This document shows positions 54,289 to 57,084 of a DNA stretch of 57,084 nucleotides, one piece after another. The notes below the pieces were generated by a model, which saw nothing but the letters and a program-made list of their open reading frames with translations, was not told where the DNA came from and did no database searches. How positions within the stretch are numbered: the first letter of the stretch is position 1; each line of letters begins with the position of its first letter. Source of the stretch: Methanobrevibacter woesei (GTDB lineage Archaea; Methanobacteriota; Methanobacteria; Methanobacteriales; Methanobacteriaceae); assembly GCF_003111605.1 (NCBI RefSeq), contig NZ_MZGU01000001.1, positions 1-57,084 of the forward strand. The letters are read 5' to 3'. The translations under genes were made by a program, and so were the position numbers.

Positions 54289-55135
54289 AGAAATTAAAAA
54301 TGTTTTCTAGTGAAAATCCACCAGTATTATTCTGAATAAAACTGTTAATTTGGCTTTGGTAATCAGAAGCCTGATCCTGTACTAATTGAGTTTGTCTAAT
54401 ACTTTCTGCTAAGTTTTCAATATCCTCAGGTGAAAGCACAATATTATAGTTAACGGTTACATTATTAATTATATTTACAATTGTTTCATGATTAGTGATG
54501 TTTTGGGCCTCTACTTCTTCTTTAACCTCATCAACAACATCAGTTAAATCATCTGCACTTACATTAGAATTATTTACAATTTCTGAAGTTGTGTAAATTT
54601 CCTCATTAGCTGCTTCTTTTACTTCTTCTGGAATTTCAGTATTGGTTGCATATTCATATGCACTCATAATTCCAGCTAGTGCGGATTCACCAGTAGCAGA
54701 AACTGGACTTGTTACAATAACATGACCTTTTGTAATTCCAGTTGATTCTAAAGCTGATTTATACATGTCATCAGTAACTAAAGTGATTTTAGAGTGATCA
54801 ACATCAATAGATAAATCTTCAGAGCTTCCCAAATCAACTAAAGAAGATGAAAAGATTTGTCCTGAACTATATGTTTCCTGACTAATGCCTTGAGAGATTG
54901 CATTTACTTCATCTGCAGTAATAATTTTATAATTCATACTTTCAAGATTTCCATAGTTATTGTTCATGAAATAACTATCAACCAAAGACTTATACTGGTC
55001 ATTGGCAAATGTTGTTTCACCATATGTAATAACAGTTGAATTATTATTTCCATTATTGATACTGTTTGCAGATAAACCAACTCCACCTGCAATAAGTATT
55101 ACAACAACAATTATTCCAATAACTGCTTTACGCAC
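54287..55135 (-). CDS. DUF1002 secreted protein
   Basis: 282 aa from GTG 55135 (AGGTGATAAT upstream). Signal peptide 5-25 (VIGIIVVVILIAGGVGLSAN). The DUF1002 pattern is seen in ITKGHVIVTSPVSATGESAL and AGIMSAYEYAT, followed by a helical second half. The family is present in Firmicutes and methanogens; function unknown. Confidence 0.78.
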   Translation of the reverse strand: MRKAVIGIIVVVILIAGGVGLSANSINNGNNNSTVITYGETTFANDQYKSLVDSYFMNNNYGNLESMNYKIITADEVNAISQGISQETYSSGQIFSSSLVDLGSSEDLSIDVDHSKITLVTDDMYKSALESTGITKGHVIVTSPVSATGESALAGIMSAYEYATNTEIPEEVKEAANEEIYTTSEIVNNSNVSADDLTDVVDEVKEEVEAQNITNHETIVNIINNVTVNYNIVLSPEDIENLAESIRQTQLVQDQASDYQSQINSFIQNNTGGFSLENIFNF

Positions 55136-55294
55136 ATTATCACCTCATTGTATGTATATTTTAATAACAAAATAATTTATATTTTTGCATTTATTATATA
55201 GCCAATCTTGTATAAATCTTTTATGTTTGACTGAAAGTTACATATATGTGAATAAATTATATATATTATTAATAAAATTAATAGGTGCAGACGA

Positions 55295-55891
55295 ATGGGA
55301 TTTTTAGATAAACTGTCAAATAAACTTGATGAATGGGCTGAAGAGGCAGATAAAAGAGAAAAACAGGAAAAAATCAATATGGAAAAAGAAATATTAAGTC
55401 AAGCAAATGTATTTGAGGGAATAACAATATCTATGGATTATGATAAATTTATAGAATTAGCTTCTGGAAATTATGGCACATCAACAAATACACAAAATAT
55501 TACTGCAAATTTATCTAGTATAAATACAGCTGTTAAAAAAAGTGATTTAAAACCCGGTTGGATATCAATTACATGTTGTATCAAAATTGCGAAAAAAGGA
55601 GTTGTTTTTATGTCATCTGATAGAAGTTCAAGCAAGGGTTCAATAGCTTATCATGGTATGGATATTAGAATTCCATGGAATAAAATAATCAAAGCAGAAC
55701 CAAGTGAATACTTTTGTTATCTTTTTTTAACTCAAGGAAAAAAAATTCCAATCAATTTTTATAGTTTACATTTGTTGGTAGGATCAAAAAAACTACGTGA
55801 ATATGCTGGATATTTTATACCTAAAGCTATTTCTAATACAATAAATTCTAATGCATGTGGTGCAGAAGACCCTGAGGAAGAAGGGTGGTAA
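55295..55891 (+). CDS. Hypothetical protein with PH-like middle
   Basis: 198 aa. N-terminal 35-residue coiled coil (LSNKLDEWAEEADKREKQEK), then a beta-rich domain with ITCCIKIAKKGVVFMSSDRS and MDIRIPWNKIIKAEPSEYFC that resembles bacterial PH-like folds. It ends in an acidic tail. GGTGCAGACGA precedes ATG. Function unknown. Confidence 0.6.
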   Translation: MGFLDKLSNKLDEWAEEADKREKQEKINMEKEILSQANVFEGITISMDYDKFIELASGNYGTSTNTQNITANLSSINTAVKKSDLKPGWISITCCIKIAKKGVVFMSSDRSSSKGSIAYHGMDIRIPWNKIIKAEPSEYFCYLFLTQGKKIPINFYSLHLLVGSKKLREYAGYFIPKAISNTINSNACGAEDPEEEGW

Positions 55892-55939
55892 TAATAAAAA
55901 ATAAATAAATTAAATTATGTTATTAATCATTAGAATAAA

Positions 55940-56929
55940 TTAAAGATAAATCTTTAACACATCTAATGATTTTATATATTTTTTCTTTAAAATATATGGA
56001 TTTTCCATAAAATAAGCTGAATGAACTGAATCCTTACTTCTTCCCTGCAAAGAATCAATTTCATCTAAACTTAAATCATTACCAAAATTATATAACAAAG
56101 ATGCATGTAATTTCCGTAACATATGAGTCCTTAATTTGCGATATTTACCAACTTTTGGAAGATTTAATTTTTCATTTATTTCCGCAAAATTTTGATTTAA
56201 ATAGTTTAAATTAATTTTAAATAAGGGATCATTACCAATCAATTTCCTATTTTTCAATAAATAAGAAATTATCTCATTTGTAGCTTCAGGACTACAAAAA
56301 GTAAAATAAAATTTGTTGGTTTTCTGTCTCTTAATTTTGAATATTGGTACAACCTCATTTAATTTATTCAACTTAAATAATGCTAATTTTAGACTATTAG
56401 AATGATGATATTCATATGTAGCTTCAATAAAATCATTAATAGTTAAATTCAATGCTTCACGTCTAGCACATCCACTTGATAAAATAAATAAAATTAATGC
56501 TCTCATTACAGGATTTGCAATTTCAAGTGAATCTTTTATTATTTTTTTAGAGGGTAAATCTTCAAAAGTGATTATATAACTAGTAGTAGATTTAGTGCTA
56601 ATTTTAGGTAAATCATGAATCTCAATTTCAAAATGTTTATATAATGTCAATATCCTTTGAAAATGAGTTTTTGCAGAACTAGACATAAAGTTTGAATATA
56701 AATATGCTCTAAATTTAATTAACCTCTGTTTTAAAATTCTATTTTTCCAACGAACACCAATCTCTTCTTCATAATCAGCTTCATTAATTAATTTATAAAA
56801 AGATTTTGAATGAAAATTAGTATATTTTTTTAAACTATCCCTATATCCATGTTCAGTTCTTTTAGTTAAATTTCTTGTTTGTACAAATTCATTCAACAAT
56901 TTCTCATCATTTAAATTCAAAAATATCAC
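55940..56929 (-). CDS. Tyrosine recombinase / integrase (XerD-like, archaeal)
   Basis: 329 aa from GTG 56929. N-terminal SAM-like core-binding domain about 10-105, catalytic domain 120-329 with SSGCARREALNLTI (Arg156), RTHMLRKLHASLL (His269, Arg272), GRSKDSVHSAYF (His303, Tyr306). All catalytic residues are present. It adjoins a start-less HsdS segment on the other strand, the classic arrangement for a recombinase that inverts hsdS modules. It is 18 kb away from cas1, so a link to the repeats is unlikely. Confidence 0.85.
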   Translation of the reverse strand: MIFLNLNDEKLLNEFVQTRNLTKRTEHGYRDSLKKYTNFHSKSFYKLINEADYEEEIGVRWKNRILKQRLIKFRAYLYSNFMSSSAKTHFQRILTLYKHFEIEIHDLPKISTKSTTSYIITFEDLPSKKIIKDSLEIANPVMRALILFILSSGCARREALNLTINDFIEATYEYHHSNSLKLALFKLNKLNEVVPIFKIKRQKTNKFYFTFCSPEATNEIISYLLKNRKLIGNDPLFKINLNYLNQNFAEINEKLNLPKVGKYRKLRTHMLRKLHASLLYNFGNDLSLDEIDSLQGRSKDSVHSAYFMENPYILKKKYIKSLDVLKIYL

Positions 56930-56935
56930 CCATGA

Positions 56936-57084
56936 AATATATTAACCATTCTTAGAAAAAATAATCATTTTTATGAGAAAATAGGTAAAAATGGAGAACC
57001 TGTTTGCATTGATGATGAAATACCTTTCGATATTCCTGAAACATGGGAATGGTGCAGATTTGGTAGTGTTGTCAATTTTTCTAT
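56936..57084 (+). CDS. hsdS: Type I restriction specificity subunit (HsdS) segment, partial, no start codon
   Basis: The frame is open from a TGA at 56933-56935 to the right edge. It reads HFYEKIGKNGEPVCIDDEIP and FDIPETWEWCRFGSVVNFS; the I-P-x-x-W-x-W-x-x-x-G pattern is the start of an HsdS target-recognition domain. No ATG, GTG or TTG with RBS precedes it, so it is probably a silent module, divergent from the recombinase gene (6-bp gap). Confidence 0.7.

Noticed and set aside
55940-56929. The tyrosine recombinase as driver of the repeat cassettes (integron model)
   Set aside because: It lies 18 kb from the last repeat, beside hsdS, and no repeat copy is found near it.

Overview
The window looks like chromosome of a Methanobrevibacter-type gut methanogen (Methanobacteriales). 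Base composition is very AT-rich. Ribosome binding sites are mostly of the GGTGA/GGAGG kind. The gene content is archaeal: euryarchaeal ATP-dependent DNA ligase, fragments of GlmM and a ferredoxin-type oxidoreductase subunit, a fumarase beta subunit, adhesin-like proteins, DUF4013/DUF2207/DUF3100 membrane proteins and an unusually large set of zinc-ribbon membrane proteins. No rRNA or tRNA gene was recognised. The assignment is inference from these genes.

Layout. 0-14 kb is ordinary chromosome: adhesin tail, FkbM methyltransferase, secreted thermonuclease, an amino-acid ABC transporter, flavodoxin, DUF4013 protein, a modABC-type molybdate/tungstate transporter, a DUF2207 protein, an adhesin remnant and a tRNA-dihydrouridine synthase. 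14-19 kb is accessory: TPR/zinc protein, two NADAR proteins, a SAP-domain protein and a stand-alone Mrr-N/EVE-like reader domain.

18.7-38.5 kb is the remarkable part. Thirteen copies of one 35-37 bp repeat (GTGTAATTTAAA(G/T)TGC, then a palindromic TTTTTATAA-T-TTATAAAAA, then AC) punctuate about 18 kb. A lone cas2-cas1 operon with all Cas1 catalytic residues lies just beyond the last copy. There is no effector gene and no ordinary short-spacer array. The segments between repeats are about 0.3-4.3 kb long and carry whole genes or operons. At least six segment ends cut a gene exactly at the repeat (GlmM, a KorD-like ferredoxin subunit, a DUF1848 protein, a membrane protein of glycosyltransferase type and two unknowns). 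The four copies nearest cas1 are identical; distant copies have diverged. I read this as a CRISPR-like locus that appears to hold gene-sized DNA segments rather than 30-40 bp spacers, growing at the cas end. The structure is seen directly; the capture mechanism is inference.

38.6-55 kb returns to an envelope/zinc-ribbon gene region with several tandem duplications (two lipoprotein-like genes, two 163-165 aa proteins, two GNAT acetyltransferases), a DUF3100 transporter-like pair, LOG-family protein, MntP, and a DUF4143 ATPase preceded by 46-bp tandem repeats. The right edge has a tyrosine recombinase next to a start-less HsdS segment, suggesting a phase-variable type I restriction specificity locus that continues outside the window.
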